A stretch of 9,175 nucleotides of DNA from an uncultured Lachnospiraceae bacterium (GTDB taxonomy: Bacteria; Bacillota; Clostridia; Lachnospirales; Lachnospiraceae): the NCBI GenBank assembly GCA_902796045.1, contig CADBNQ010000004.1, forward strand, positions 1 to 9,175, in the 5' to 3' direction. How positions within the stretch are numbered: position 1 is the stretch's first letter; each line of letters begins with the position of its first letter. The notes under the pieces were generated by a model that was not told where the DNA came from, searched no databases, and saw nothing but the letters and a program-made list of their open reading frames with translations. A program made the translations under genes and the position numbers. Positions 1 to 6,306 of the stretch are shown piece after piece.

Positions 1-201
1 GCCTCACTTGGGATCCCGAGTTTTCTTACTCTGATCTCCATCATACTGGGGGGCAAGCTTTATGGGATCCTGGGCATCTTTCTGGCAATCCCTGTAGTGT
101 CCATACTGCTGGATCTCTATAATGACAGCCTCCTGCCCTGGCTGGAGGGGAAAAGAAAAAAAGCGGAGGAAGAGGATCTGCAGGAAACTGCAGATCCGTG
201 A
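1..201 (+). CDS. AI-2E family transporter, C-terminal end (partial)
   Basis: Frame 1 is open from the window edge to TGA at 199-201 and gives 66 residues. It begins with a hydrophobic segment containing GGKLYGILGIFLAIPVVSIL, which matches the last membrane segments of the AI-2E/YdiK/PerM permease family (a Gly-rich turn followed by a G-x-x-G-x-x-x-A-x-P stretch). A basic and then acidic tail follows (EGKRKKAEEEDLQETADP). These are multi-spanning inner-membrane proteins; members have been linked to autoinducer-2 export, Na+/H+ antiport or unknown transport, so the substrate cannot be assigned. The start and most of the protein lie outside the window. The last ~13 codons are also the DNA of the opposite-strand terminator at 151-209, so the tail may be shaped by that constraint. 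The family call rests on one short conserved stretch. Confidence 0.78.
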   Translation, partial: ASLGIPSFLTLISIILGGKLYGILGIFLAIPVVSILLDLYNDSLLPWLEGKRKKAEEEDLQETADP

Positions 202-209
202 TCCTCCGC
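151..209 (-). terminator. Rho-independent terminator of the mtnA operon, inside the transporter gene
   Basis: Read on the minus strand, GCGGAGGA (209-202) pairs with TCCTCCGC (170-163), and GGATCTGCAG pairs with CTGCAGATCC (197-188 with 183-174) around a TTTC loop. A small internal loop (201-198 against 173-171) separates the two helices, giving 18 base pairs. The stem is followed directly by TTTTTTTCTTTT (162-151). The T-run lies only on the minus-strand side, so the terminator serves the leftward operon ending at 260. The stem contains the stop codon of the convergent transporter gene. Confidence 0.85.
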
Positions 210-212
210 CCT

Positions 213-266
213 CCCTCAGGATGAAAGGCCTGGGGGGTGACGTCCCTCTGGGGACTTTGTTACTTT
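213..266 (+). terminator. Possible terminator of the AI-2E transporter gene
   Basis: Two small inverted repeats follow the transporter stop codon on the plus strand. CCCTCAGG (213-220) pairs with CCTGGGGG (229-236) with one G-T pair. GTCCC (242-246) pairs with GGGAC (251-255) around a TCTG loop and is followed by TTTGTTACTTT (256-266). The second hairpin with its T-rich tail is the more terminator-like but has only 5 base pairs. Its tail overlaps the 3' end of mtnA. Confidence 0.35.
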
Positions 267-1366
267 AAGAGATCAACCACCTTGCTGTGGACTTCTTTTT
301 TCAGGAAAATCCGTGCCAGAGAGTCTTCGTAGGGCGGATAGGCCACCCCGAATTCTGTGACGATACCGGTGATCAGGTCGGCGTCTGTGACATCAAAAGC
401 GGGATTGTAGACCTTGACTCCTTCAGGTGCCATAGGCTGCTTATACCACATGGCTGTCACTTCCTCGGCTTTCCTCTGCTCGATAACGATGCCGTCACCT
501 CCGCCGATACTCATATCGATGGTTGAGGTGGGGGCGCAGACGTAGAAAGGAACATTGTACCTTCGCGCTGCCAGAGCGACCATGGAGGTCCCGATCTTAT
601 TGGCTGTATCCCCGTTTCTGGCAACACGGTCACAGCCTACAAAGACCGCATTGATCTTTCCCTGACGCATGAGGGAGGCGGACATGTTGTCACAGAGCAC
701 TGTGACATCCATGCCTGCGCTGCTGAGCTCGAAACTGGTAAGCCTTGCGCCCTGCAGAAGAGGCCTGGTCTCATCACAGTAGATCTTAAAGTCGTAACCT
801 TCCTCCTTACCAAGATACATGGGGGCAGTTGCGGTTCCGTAGCGTACAGTTGCCAGCTGTCCTGCATTGCAGTGGGTCAGGAGGCCATCTCCCGGATTGA
901 CCAGAGCCAGGCCGTTTTTGCCGATGGCACGGCAGACATTGATATCTTCTTCCCGGATGGCCAGGGCCTCATCGTGGAGAGCTTCCACTATACGGGCAAC
1001 CGGCTGTCCCTTCATCCTTATCACAAGCTGCTCCATTCGCTTTAGAGCCCAGGACAGGTTGACTGCGGTGGGCCTGGAGGAGTTGAGGTAATCAGAAGCC
1101 TCTTTAAACTTCTGACAGAATGTATCGTAATCGTCTGTGCTGATCTGCCTGGCCGCCAGGTATATGCCGATCGCGGCGGCCACGCCTATGGCAGGAGCGC
1201 CCCTGACCTTCAGCAGATAGATGGCATCCCAGATCTCTTTCTGTTCGGTCAGTGCCAGCATCTCAATGTGGTTTGGAAGGCGGGTCTGGTCGATGATCAC
1301 CAGAGCATGGCGGCTGTCATCCAGAGCCACCGTGTCATAATTAAGAATATTGTTATCTGCCATCAT
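260..1366 (-). CDS. mtnA: S-methyl-5-thioribose-1-phosphate isomerase (MtnA)
   Basis: Cytosolic aldose-ketose isomerase that converts 5-methylthioribose 1-phosphate (and, in some bacteria, 5-deoxyribose 1-phosphate) to the ribulose 1-phosphate analogue. The 368 residues are a normal length for the eIF2B-like MtnA family. Visible signatures are KVRGAPAIGVAAA (53-65), the catalytic cysteine in LTHCNAG (Cys166, equivalent to B. subtilis Cys160), DETRPLLQGARLTSFEL (198-214) and the catalytic aspartate in GCDRVARNGDTANKIGT (Asp246). The upstream aldolase TGA overlaps the start as ATGA, and AAAGGAGGAA lies upstream. Two adjacent ATG codons (1366 and 1363) are possible starts; the second shortens the protein by one residue. 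It is the last gene of a leftward operon. No methylthioribose kinase, MTA phosphorylase or MTA nucleosidase is nearby. With an aldolase as partner, the pathway is probably the DHAP shunt rather than the full methionine salvage cycle. Confidence 0.94.
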   Translation of the reverse strand: MMADNNILNYDTVALDDSRHALVIIDQTRLPNHIEMLALTEQKEIWDAIYLLKVRGAPAIGVAAAIGIYLAARQISTDDYDTFCQKFKEASDYLNSSRPTAVNLSWALKRMEQLVIRMKGQPVARIVEALHDEALAIREEDINVCRAIGKNGLALVNPGDGLLTHCNAGQLATVRYGTATAPMYLGKEEGYDFKIYCDETRPLLQGARLTSFELSSAGMDVTVLCDNMSASLMRQGKINAVFVGCDRVARNGDTANKIGTSMVALAARRYNVPFYVCAPTSTIDMSIGGGDGIVIEQRKAEEVTAMWYKQPMAPEGVKVYNPAFDVTDADLITGIVTEFGVAYPPYEDSLARIFLKKEVHSKVVDLLK

Positions 1367-2028
1367 TTCTGTATTCCTCCTTTATCCGGCTGCTGTCCGT
1401 AAGTCTGAAAGCGGCCAGCCATCCGTTCCATCTCTTTCTCATCCAGGATCACCGGTGTGCCGATGGATGAGGCCATGACATATACCTTTGCGCAAAATTC
1501 AATCTGCTGGGCGATATCAAAAGCCCTGAGAAGGGAGTCCGCCCCTGTGATCAGTCCGTGGTTGGCCATCAGCGCGGCATACCGTCCCTCCATCGCCCGG
1601 AAGGTGTTCTCTGCCAGCTCTCTGGTTCCGAAAGAAGCGTAGTCACCGCATCGGACATTTTTACCTGCAAAAGCCACCAGATAGCTGGAGGCAGGCAGCT
1701 CCATCCTGTTGGTGGCCAGGACAGTGCAGTAGGTACTGTGGGTGTGTACCACGGCTCTGATATCAGACCGGTTCTCATAGAATATCCGGTGAAGCTCTAC
1801 TTCGCTGGATGGCCTGCGGCTCCCGTCGATGACATGGCCTGCCATATTGAGCACAACGACATCCTCTGCCTCCATCTCAAAATAATCGATGCCGCTGGGT
1901 GTGATGGCAAAGGCTTCCGCCTCCGGAATATATACGCTGATATTCCCGCCTGTTCCGACGGTGAGCCCGGAAGTGATCAGCTTTCTGGAATAAGTGACAA
2001 TCTCCCGGCGAACCTCTTCAAGCATCAT
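1363..2028 (-). CDS. Class II aldolase, 5-methylthioribulose/5-deoxyribulose-1-phosphate type
   Basis: A 221-residue zinc-dependent aldolase of the AraD/FucA (class II aldolase/adducin) family. Visible motifs are the phosphate-binding GTGGNIS (25-31) and TPSG (43-46), the catalytic glutamate in PSSE (Glu76, equivalent to FucA Glu73), and zinc ligands His95 and His97 in VVHTHS plus His157 in MANHGL. The fold alone would allow fuculose-, rhamnulose- or ribulose-1-phosphate substrates. Translational coupling to mtnA suggests cleavage of 5-(methylthio)ribulose 1-phosphate or 5-deoxyribulose 1-phosphate to DHAP plus (methylthio)acetaldehyde or acetaldehyde, as described for Ald2/DrdA enzymes. Substrate choice is inferred from context. 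The start ATG at 2028 overlaps the regulator stop as ATGA, with a second ATG at 2025 and AAGGAGGG upstream. Confidence 0.9.
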   Translation of the reverse strand: MMLEEVRREIVTYSRKLITSGLTVGTGGNISVYIPEAEAFAITPSGIDYFEMEAEDVVVLNMAGHVIDGSRRPSSEVELHRIFYENRSDIRAVVHTHSTYCTVLATNRMELPASSYLVAFAGKNVRCGDYASFGTRELAENTFRAMEGRYAALMANHGLITGADSLLRAFDIAQQIEFCAKVYVMASSIGTPVILDEKEMERMAGRFQTYGQQPDKGGIQK

Positions 2029-3038
2029 AAGTCTTTCCCTCCTTCATCAGTCAGATACTGTGACTGAAGTCTTCTGATCTCCCCTTTCATCTGTTCCACG
2101 ACCTCATCCGGGCCGACAATCCTTATGCCCGGTCCCAATGCTATGATCCATCCGAGAAACTGGCTGCTGACAGCAACAGTAACCGTCGTCCGGAAATGAT
2201 CCCTGTCGGCGGGAATGATGATGATATCCTTGCCAAACCGGTCAATCAGGATACCGACCATGTCATTGGCCCCTTCCAGGGTGACTGCCATCTCTTTGCC
2301 GCCGAACATGCCAAACAGGCTTTTGGTGTATCTGGGGAGACTGAACTTTCTGAATGCCTGGATGCCCAGTCTTTTCTCCTTCATAACAGACATCTGGACC
2401 ATCTTGTCCACCCTGTAGTGCTTGATCTTGCCGGTCTCGGCATCAAAAGCGACGAGATAGTAGTTCTCATCATCCCACATCAGGTTCCAGGGACTGACCA
2501 CATACCAGCCGCCGTCTCTGCGCAGCTCCATCTCCTTTTTCAGATTCCAGCGGAAATAGCGGAAGCGGATCTGCCGGTCACTGTTGATGGCCTCATGGAT
2601 CATGTCCACATTATAAAAGATCCTTTCATTGACAGACTTGATCCTGCCGGTGATGGTCACCTGCCTGTGAAGCTGTTTGGCCTGGTGGACGCTGACAAGG
2701 CTTTCGAGCTTTTTGATCAGCTGATCCGACTTCTTATCAGTGATGAACTTTGAGGACTGAACGGAGTCCACCAGAAGCTTCAGCTCCGGAAGCTCAAACT
2801 CTCTGGAGGCCAGATAATAGTAGCATGTCCGGTCCCTCTTTTCGCTCATGATCTCAAAGCCGTAGCGAATCAGCTCATCAAAATCCAGATAGAGTGTCTT
2901 GCGGTCTGCATGAACTTCGTAAGCAGCCAGCTTTGATGTGATCTCTGCCAGGGTGAGACCATGATCTTCATCTGTTTCTTCCATAAAAATTCTGGCAAGG
3001 TACAGCATTTTTAACTTCTGGTTCGCACCTTTGGCCAT
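2025..3038 (-). CDS. WYL-domain transcriptional regulator with N-terminal helix-turn-helix
   Basis: A 337-residue predicted DNA-binding regulator and the first gene of the aldolase-mtnA operon. Residues ~5-65 look like a winged helix-turn-helix (KLKMLYLARIFMEE, then LTLAEITSKL and HADRKTLYLDFDEL). Residues ~145-225 form the WYL ligand-sensing domain, including VSPWNLMWDDENYYLVAFD and KIKHYRVDKM; the name-giving W-Y-L reads Y-Y-L here. Residues ~245-330 fit the WCX C-terminal extension. The start is ATG at 3036-3038, with AGGAGG at 3047-3052 and an 8-base spacer. WYL proteins sense small molecules or nucleic acids. As first gene of a catabolic operon it probably controls its own operon in response to a pathway sugar phosphate or nucleoside product, but the ligand and sign of control are not visible. 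Confidence 0.88.
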   Translation of the reverse strand: MAKGANQKLKMLYLARIFMEETDEDHGLTLAEITSKLAAYEVHADRKTLYLDFDELIRYGFEIMSEKRDRTCYYYLASREFELPELKLLVDSVQSSKFITDKKSDQLIKKLESLVSVHQAKQLHRQVTITGRIKSVNERIFYNVDMIHEAINSDRQIRFRYFRWNLKKEMELRRDGGWYVVSPWNLMWDDENYYLVAFDAETGKIKHYRVDKMVQMSVMKEKRLGIQAFRKFSLPRYTKSLFGMFGGKEMAVTLEGANDMVGILIDRFGKDIIIIPADRDHFRTTVTVAVSSQFLGWIIALGPGIRIVGPDEVVEQMKGEIRRLQSQYLTDEGGKDL

Positions 3039-3079
3039 GCGGGGGTCCTCCTCATAGTTTGTGGAAAGTAATCATTAAC

Positions 3080-3112
3080 ATGATATCATAAGCCGGGGGA
3101 GAAGTAAATAAA
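3080..3112 (-). promoter_or_regulatory. Possible promoter and operator of the WYL-aldolase-mtnA operon
   Basis: On the minus strand TTTATT (3112-3107) and TATGAT (3090-3085), 16 bases apart, make a candidate sigma-A promoter. The -35 element is weak. The -10 overlaps the perfect 10-base palindrome ATGATATCAT (3080-3089), and the palindromic TAATCATTA (3069-3077) lies just downstream. These dyads could be operator sites for the WYL regulator; this is inference from position only. Confidence 0.35.
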
Positions 3113-3113
3113 A

Positions 3114-3135
3114 GGCAGGGCTGCCTGAGCGGCAG
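3114..3135. repeat. Clustered GGCAG/CTGCC repeats upstream of the ribD promoter
   Basis: GGCAG (3114-3118), CTGCC (3121-3125) and GGCAG (3131-3135) occur in alternating orientation. The last two can form a 5-base-pair hairpin around TGAGC. The cluster ends 16 bases before the ribD -35 box, so it may be a protein-binding site, or chance in a GC-rich stretch. Confidence 0.25.
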
Positions 3136-3151
3136 AGATTGAAAAAAACAC

Positions 3152-3180
3152 TTGTATAAAGGCCTGTGATAGGTTACAAT
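3152..3180 (+). promoter_or_regulatory. Promoter of the riboflavin operon
   Basis: TTGTAT (3152-3157) and TACAAT (3175-3180) are separated by exactly 17 bases, a good sigma-A promoter. Transcription would begin near 3187, leaving a leader of about 62 nt before ribD. That is too short for an FMN riboswitch, and none of its conserved sequence blocks is present anywhere between 3039 and 3248. Confidence 0.65.
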
Positions 3181-3248
3181 ACAGAATGCGCTCCCCTCTC
3201 TGGATTGAGGGATAACAGGAGTATGATAAAACGGGAAAGAGTGGTACC

Positions 3249-4388
3249 ATGCCGGAAGAAAAATATATGAGACGTGCTGCAGAGCTGGCTTTAAAAGGCA
3301 GCGGCCGTGTTAATCCCAATCCCATGGTGGGGGCAGTGATTGTAAAGGATGGCCGGATCCTTGGTGAGGGATACCATGAGCGCTATGGAGATCTCCATGC
3401 AGAGCGCAACGCGATTGCCCATGCAAAAAGCCTGGGTCATGATATTGCCGGAAGTACGATCTATGTGACACTGGAGCCCTGCAGCCATTATGGCAAGCAG
3501 CCGCCCTGCGCGCTGGCCTTAATTGAAGAGAAGATCGCGAGAGTGGTCGTAGGGTCCGATGATCCCAATCCCCTTGTCTGCGGCAGGGGCTGCCAGATGC
3601 TTCGGGAAAAGGGGATCGAAGTAGTCACTCACTTCCTCAGAGAAGAGTGTGATGCGATCAATGAAGTCTTTTTCCATTATATACAGACGAAAACCCCTTA
3701 TGTAGCCATGAAATATGCCATGACCATGGACGGGAAGATTGCCTGCTATACAGGAGATTCCAAATGGGTTTCGGGAGAAGAATCGAGAAACCATGTCCAG
3801 AAGCTCCGCAATCACTACAGGGGGATCATGGTTGGGATCGGGACGGTTCTGGCGGATGATCCCATGCTCAGCTGTCGGATGGAAGGAGGCAGAGACCCGA
3901 TCCGGATCATCTGTGATGACTATCTGCGGATCCCTGTCAGTTCCCGCCTGGTCGCTTCAGCCAAAGAACAGCCCCTGATCGTCGCCTGCCTGCAGGGGAC
4001 AGACAGGACTTTTACGGAACGTAAGGCTGCTCTGGAGGAGGCCGGGGTTCAGGTGATCCCTGTCCCGGGAGGACCCGGAGGGTCGGTCGATCTGAGACAG
4101 CTTATGAGAGAACTGGGAGAAAGGGAGATCGACGGTATTTTGCTGGAAGGCGGCGGGACTCTGAATGAAAGTGCTCTGAGAGCGGGGATCGTACAGAAGG
4201 TCTACTGCTATATGGCTCCGAAGATTTTCGGAGGCAGGGATGCCAGGACCCCTGTGGAAGGCCGGGGACAGTCTCTGGCAGCAGAAGCCTGGCGGCTTGA
4301 GAGGACCGGCATGCAGACCTTTGGAGATGATATTCTGCTGGAGTGCAGAGTTGTAAAAGAGGAAGAGGAATGTTTACAGGAATCATAG
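3249..4388 (+). CDS. ribD: Bifunctional riboflavin deaminase/reductase RibD
   Basis: Catalyses steps two and three after GTP cyclohydrolase II: deamination of the diaminopyrimidinone, then NADPH-dependent reduction of the ribosyl chain. The 379 residues are a usual full length. The N-terminal deaminase domain (~1-145) carries NPNPMVGAVIVKDG (22-35), the zinc/proton-relay HAE (His50, Glu52) and the other zinc ligands in PCSHYGKQPPC (Cys78, Cys87). The reductase domain (~150-370) begins with YVAMKYAMTMDGKIA and contains WVSGEESR, GIGTVLADDPML and the nucleotide-binding ILLEGGGTLNESAL. The start at 3249 matches the normal family N-terminus and is the only in-frame start after the TAA at 3213. 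The ribosome binding site before it (GGGAAAGAG) is weak compared with other genes here. It is the first gene of the operon and overlaps ribE by 19 bases. Confidence 0.95.
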   Translation: MPEEKYMRRAAELALKGSGRVNPNPMVGAVIVKDGRILGEGYHERYGDLHAERNAIAHAKSLGHDIAGSTIYVTLEPCSHYGKQPPCALALIEEKIARVVVGSDDPNPLVCGRGCQMLREKGIEVVTHFLREECDAINEVFFHYIQTKTPYVAMKYAMTMDGKIACYTGDSKWVSGEESRNHVQKLRNHYRGIMVGIGTVLADDPMLSCRMEGGRDPIRIICDDYLRIPVSSRLVASAKEQPLIVACLQGTDRTFTERKAALEEAGVQVIPVPGGPGGSVDLRQLMRELGEREIDGILLEGGGTLNESALRAGIVQKVYCYMAPKIFGGRDARTPVEGRGQSLAAEAWRLERTGMQTFGDDILLECRVVKEEEECLQES

Positions 4389-5023
4389 AAGAGGTAGGAG
4401 TGATCAGGAGCATCCGTATGGGTGCCAACTCTGCAGTGATCACGATCCAGGCTGACAAGGTGATGGAGGATATCCACATCGGTGACAGCATCTCCATGAA
4501 TGGAGTATGCCTTACAGTCACATCTTTTGACGAGCACAGTTACAGTGTGGACATCATGCATGAATCTCTGAAGAGGACAAATCTCGGCCTGATGAAGAGT
4601 GGCAGCCGGGTCAATCTGGAGAGAGCCATGCCCGCATACGGACGGTTTGGCGGGCATATAGTGGCAGGCCATGTGGATGGCACCGGCAGGATCACCTCCA
4701 TGAAAAAGGATGACAATGCTGTCTGGATCCATATTGATACAGAGCCATCAGTACTGAAGTATATCGTCGAGAAGGGGTCGATAGCCATTGACGGCATCAG
4801 CCTGACGGTGGCAGCAGTGGATGACCGCAGCTTTTCGGTCTCCGTCATTCCCCATACGGGAGCCAATACCACCCTGCTTGATAAGAGACCGGGGGAGACG
4901 GTGAATCTGGAGACAGATATGATCGGGAAATATGTTGAGAAGCTTCTGGCGTTCCGGGAGGAGGAAGAAGACAGCAGCCCGTCCCGTATTACAATGGAAT
5001 TCCTTGCGAAAAACGGATTCTGA
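4370..5023 (+). CDS. ribE: Riboflavin synthase, alpha subunit
   Basis: Dismutates two molecules of 6,7-dimethyl-8-ribityllumazine to riboflavin and the pyrimidine that RibH re-uses. The 217 residues show the two tandem lumazine-binding barrels: the first starts MFTGIIEEVG and contains SISMNGVCLTV and HVDGTGRI; the second contains SIAIDGISLTVAAVD and VIPHTGANTTL and ends near IGKYVEKLL (~190). A GTG at 4343 would extend the frame by nine residues, but ATG 4370 gives the canonical MFTGII start and is preceded by AGAGGAAGAGG. The start lies inside the end of ribD (19-base overlap), suggesting translational coupling. The C-terminal 20 residues are charged and of ordinary type. Confidence 0.95.
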   Translation: MFTGIIEEVGVIRSIRMGANSAVITIQADKVMEDIHIGDSISMNGVCLTVTSFDEHSYSVDIMHESLKRTNLGLMKSGSRVNLERAMPAYGRFGGHIVAGHVDGTGRITSMKKDDNAVWIHIDTEPSVLKYIVEKGSIAIDGISLTVAAVDDRSFSVSVIPHTGANTTLLDKRPGETVNLETDMIGKYVEKLLAFREEEEDSSPSRITMEFLAKNGF

Positions 5024-5063
5024 TCTTAGAGGCGAATATGATACTGACAGGAGGATGGAATGA

Positions 5064-6272
5064 ATGCGTCAATTTCAATTTCACACTATCGAAGAGGCCA
5101 TTGAAGACTTTAAGCTTGGCAGGATGGTGATCATCGTAGATGAGGGCTATGAGGAAAATGATGGAGCCCTGGCGGTGGCCGGTGAGTACGCCACTCCTGA
5201 AGCGATGAATTTTATGCTGACTTATGGCAGAGGGCTTCAGACTATGCCTATATCAGAAGATATCGCAAAAAAGATTGGTGTAGAGGAGCTGATCTGGGAG
5301 AACAGGGAGAGAAATCCTTCCAGTGCCACGGTCTCCATCGACTGTGTGGACAGTCTTGTCGGTGTGTCGGCGGCTGACAGGTCAAAAACTGTCATGACTG
5401 CCTGCAGGTCTGATGTGTCACCCATCAGCTTCAGGAGGCCGGGCAGTATGTTTCCCAAAGTTGCCCTGAAAGGCGGGGTGATGAAACGTGCCGGATTTAC
5501 CGAAGCCACCGTTGACCTGGCAGTGATGGCGGGATTAAAAGCAGCAGGTGTGCGCTGCGGCATCCTGGATGAGGACGGGGCAGTAGCCCGTGTTCCCAAA
5601 CTCATGGAGTTCGCCAGGGAGCACCATCTTAAGGTCATCACCATAGCGGATATGATTAAGTATCGGCGGAGAACAGAAAGCTTCGTCAGCTGTGAAGCGG
5701 ATACCATATTTCCTACAAAATACGGGCAGTTCCGCATACGGGGCTATGTCAACAAATTAAATGGTGAGCATCATGTAGCGATCTATAAAGGAGACATCTT
5801 TGACGGAAAGCCGGTCCTGTGCAGAATCCATTCGGAATGCCTGACAGGAGATGCCCTGGGATCAAGACGCTGTGACTGCGGTCAGCAGTATGCCGCAGCG
5901 ATGAATATGATTGAGAAGGAAGGCAGAGGTCTTCTGCTTTATATGCGTCAGGAAGGGCGTGGGATCGGTCTGATCAACAAGCTGAAGGCTTACGTCCTCC
6001 AGGAGAGGGGCATGGATACAGTTGAGGCAAATATTGCGCTGGGATTCCCGGAGGACCTGAGGGATTATGGTATCGGTGCCCAGATCCTTGCAGATATGGG
6101 CGTGAAGGAACTCCGCCTGATGACGAACAACCCGGCAAAAGTTGTCGGTCTTTCCGGATACGGAATCGAGATCATAGAGAGAGTGCCCATTGTCATGGAG
6201 GCTCATGATGACGACCGGCGATATCTTAAGACAAAACAGGAAAAGATGGGTCATTACACCTGGTATGAATAA
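5064..6272 (+). CDS. ribBA: RibBA: GTP cyclohydrolase II fused to a degenerate DHBP synthase domain
   Basis: 402 residues, the standard RibBA length, with AGGAGG at 5049-5054 and a 9-base spacer. The C-terminal GTP cyclohydrolase II domain (~205-402) looks intact: zinc cysteines in SECLTGDALGSRRCDCG, then RQEGRGIGL, DLRDYGIGAQIL and LMTNNPAKVVGL. The N-terminal domain (~1-200) aligns without gaps to 3,4-dihydroxy-2-butanone-4-phosphate synthase in the acidic loop but lacks key residues. The usual DDEDRENEGD loop reads DEGYEENDGA (26-35), so E. coli Arg37 becomes Glu30, Glu40 becomes Asp33 and Asp42 becomes Ala35. The RPGH histidine is Ser128, the metal-binding HTEA histidine is Phe145, and the GVxCE glutamate is Gly166. 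Seen directly: no frameshift, and the surrounding sequence is conserved. Inferred: DHBP synthase activity is lost and only cyclohydrolase activity remains. The domain may persist for folding, assembly or regulation. Confidence 0.93.
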   Translation: MRQFQFHTIEEAIEDFKLGRMVIIVDEGYEENDGALAVAGEYATPEAMNFMLTYGRGLQTMPISEDIAKKIGVEELIWENRERNPSSATVSIDCVDSLVGVSAADRSKTVMTACRSDVSPISFRRPGSMFPKVALKGGVMKRAGFTEATVDLAVMAGLKAAGVRCGILDEDGAVARVPKLMEFAREHHLKVITIADMIKYRRRTESFVSCEADTIFPTKYGQFRIRGYVNKLNGEHHVAIYKGDIFDGKPVLCRIHSECLTGDALGSRRCDCGQQYAAAMNMIEKEGRGLLLYMRQEGRGIGLINKLKAYVLQERGMDTVEANIALGFPEDLRDYGIGAQILADMGVKELRLMTNNPAKVVGLSGYGIEIIERVPIVMEAHDDDRRYLKTKQEKMGHYTWYE

Positions 6273-6306
6273 ATAAAAATGTTAATAATACAGGAGGTAT
6301 AAAAAC

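Noticed and set aside
3223..3270. Short plus-strand frame (15 codons) starting ATG 3223 and overlapping the ribD start, considered as a leader peptide
   Set aside because: The AGGAG is only one base from the ATG, too close to act; there is no run of a regulatory codon and no attenuator-like hairpin after it.
4343..4369. GTG start at 4343 giving a nine-residue N-terminal extension of riboflavin synthase
   Set aside because: The family begins MFTGII, and a good ribosome binding site stands before ATG 4370.
4208..4732. Long minus-strand frames opposite ribD/ribE, and a plus-strand frame opposite mecA (8512-9015)
   Set aside because: They lie opposite strongly identified genes, have low-complexity or motif-free translations, and lack ribosome binding sites.
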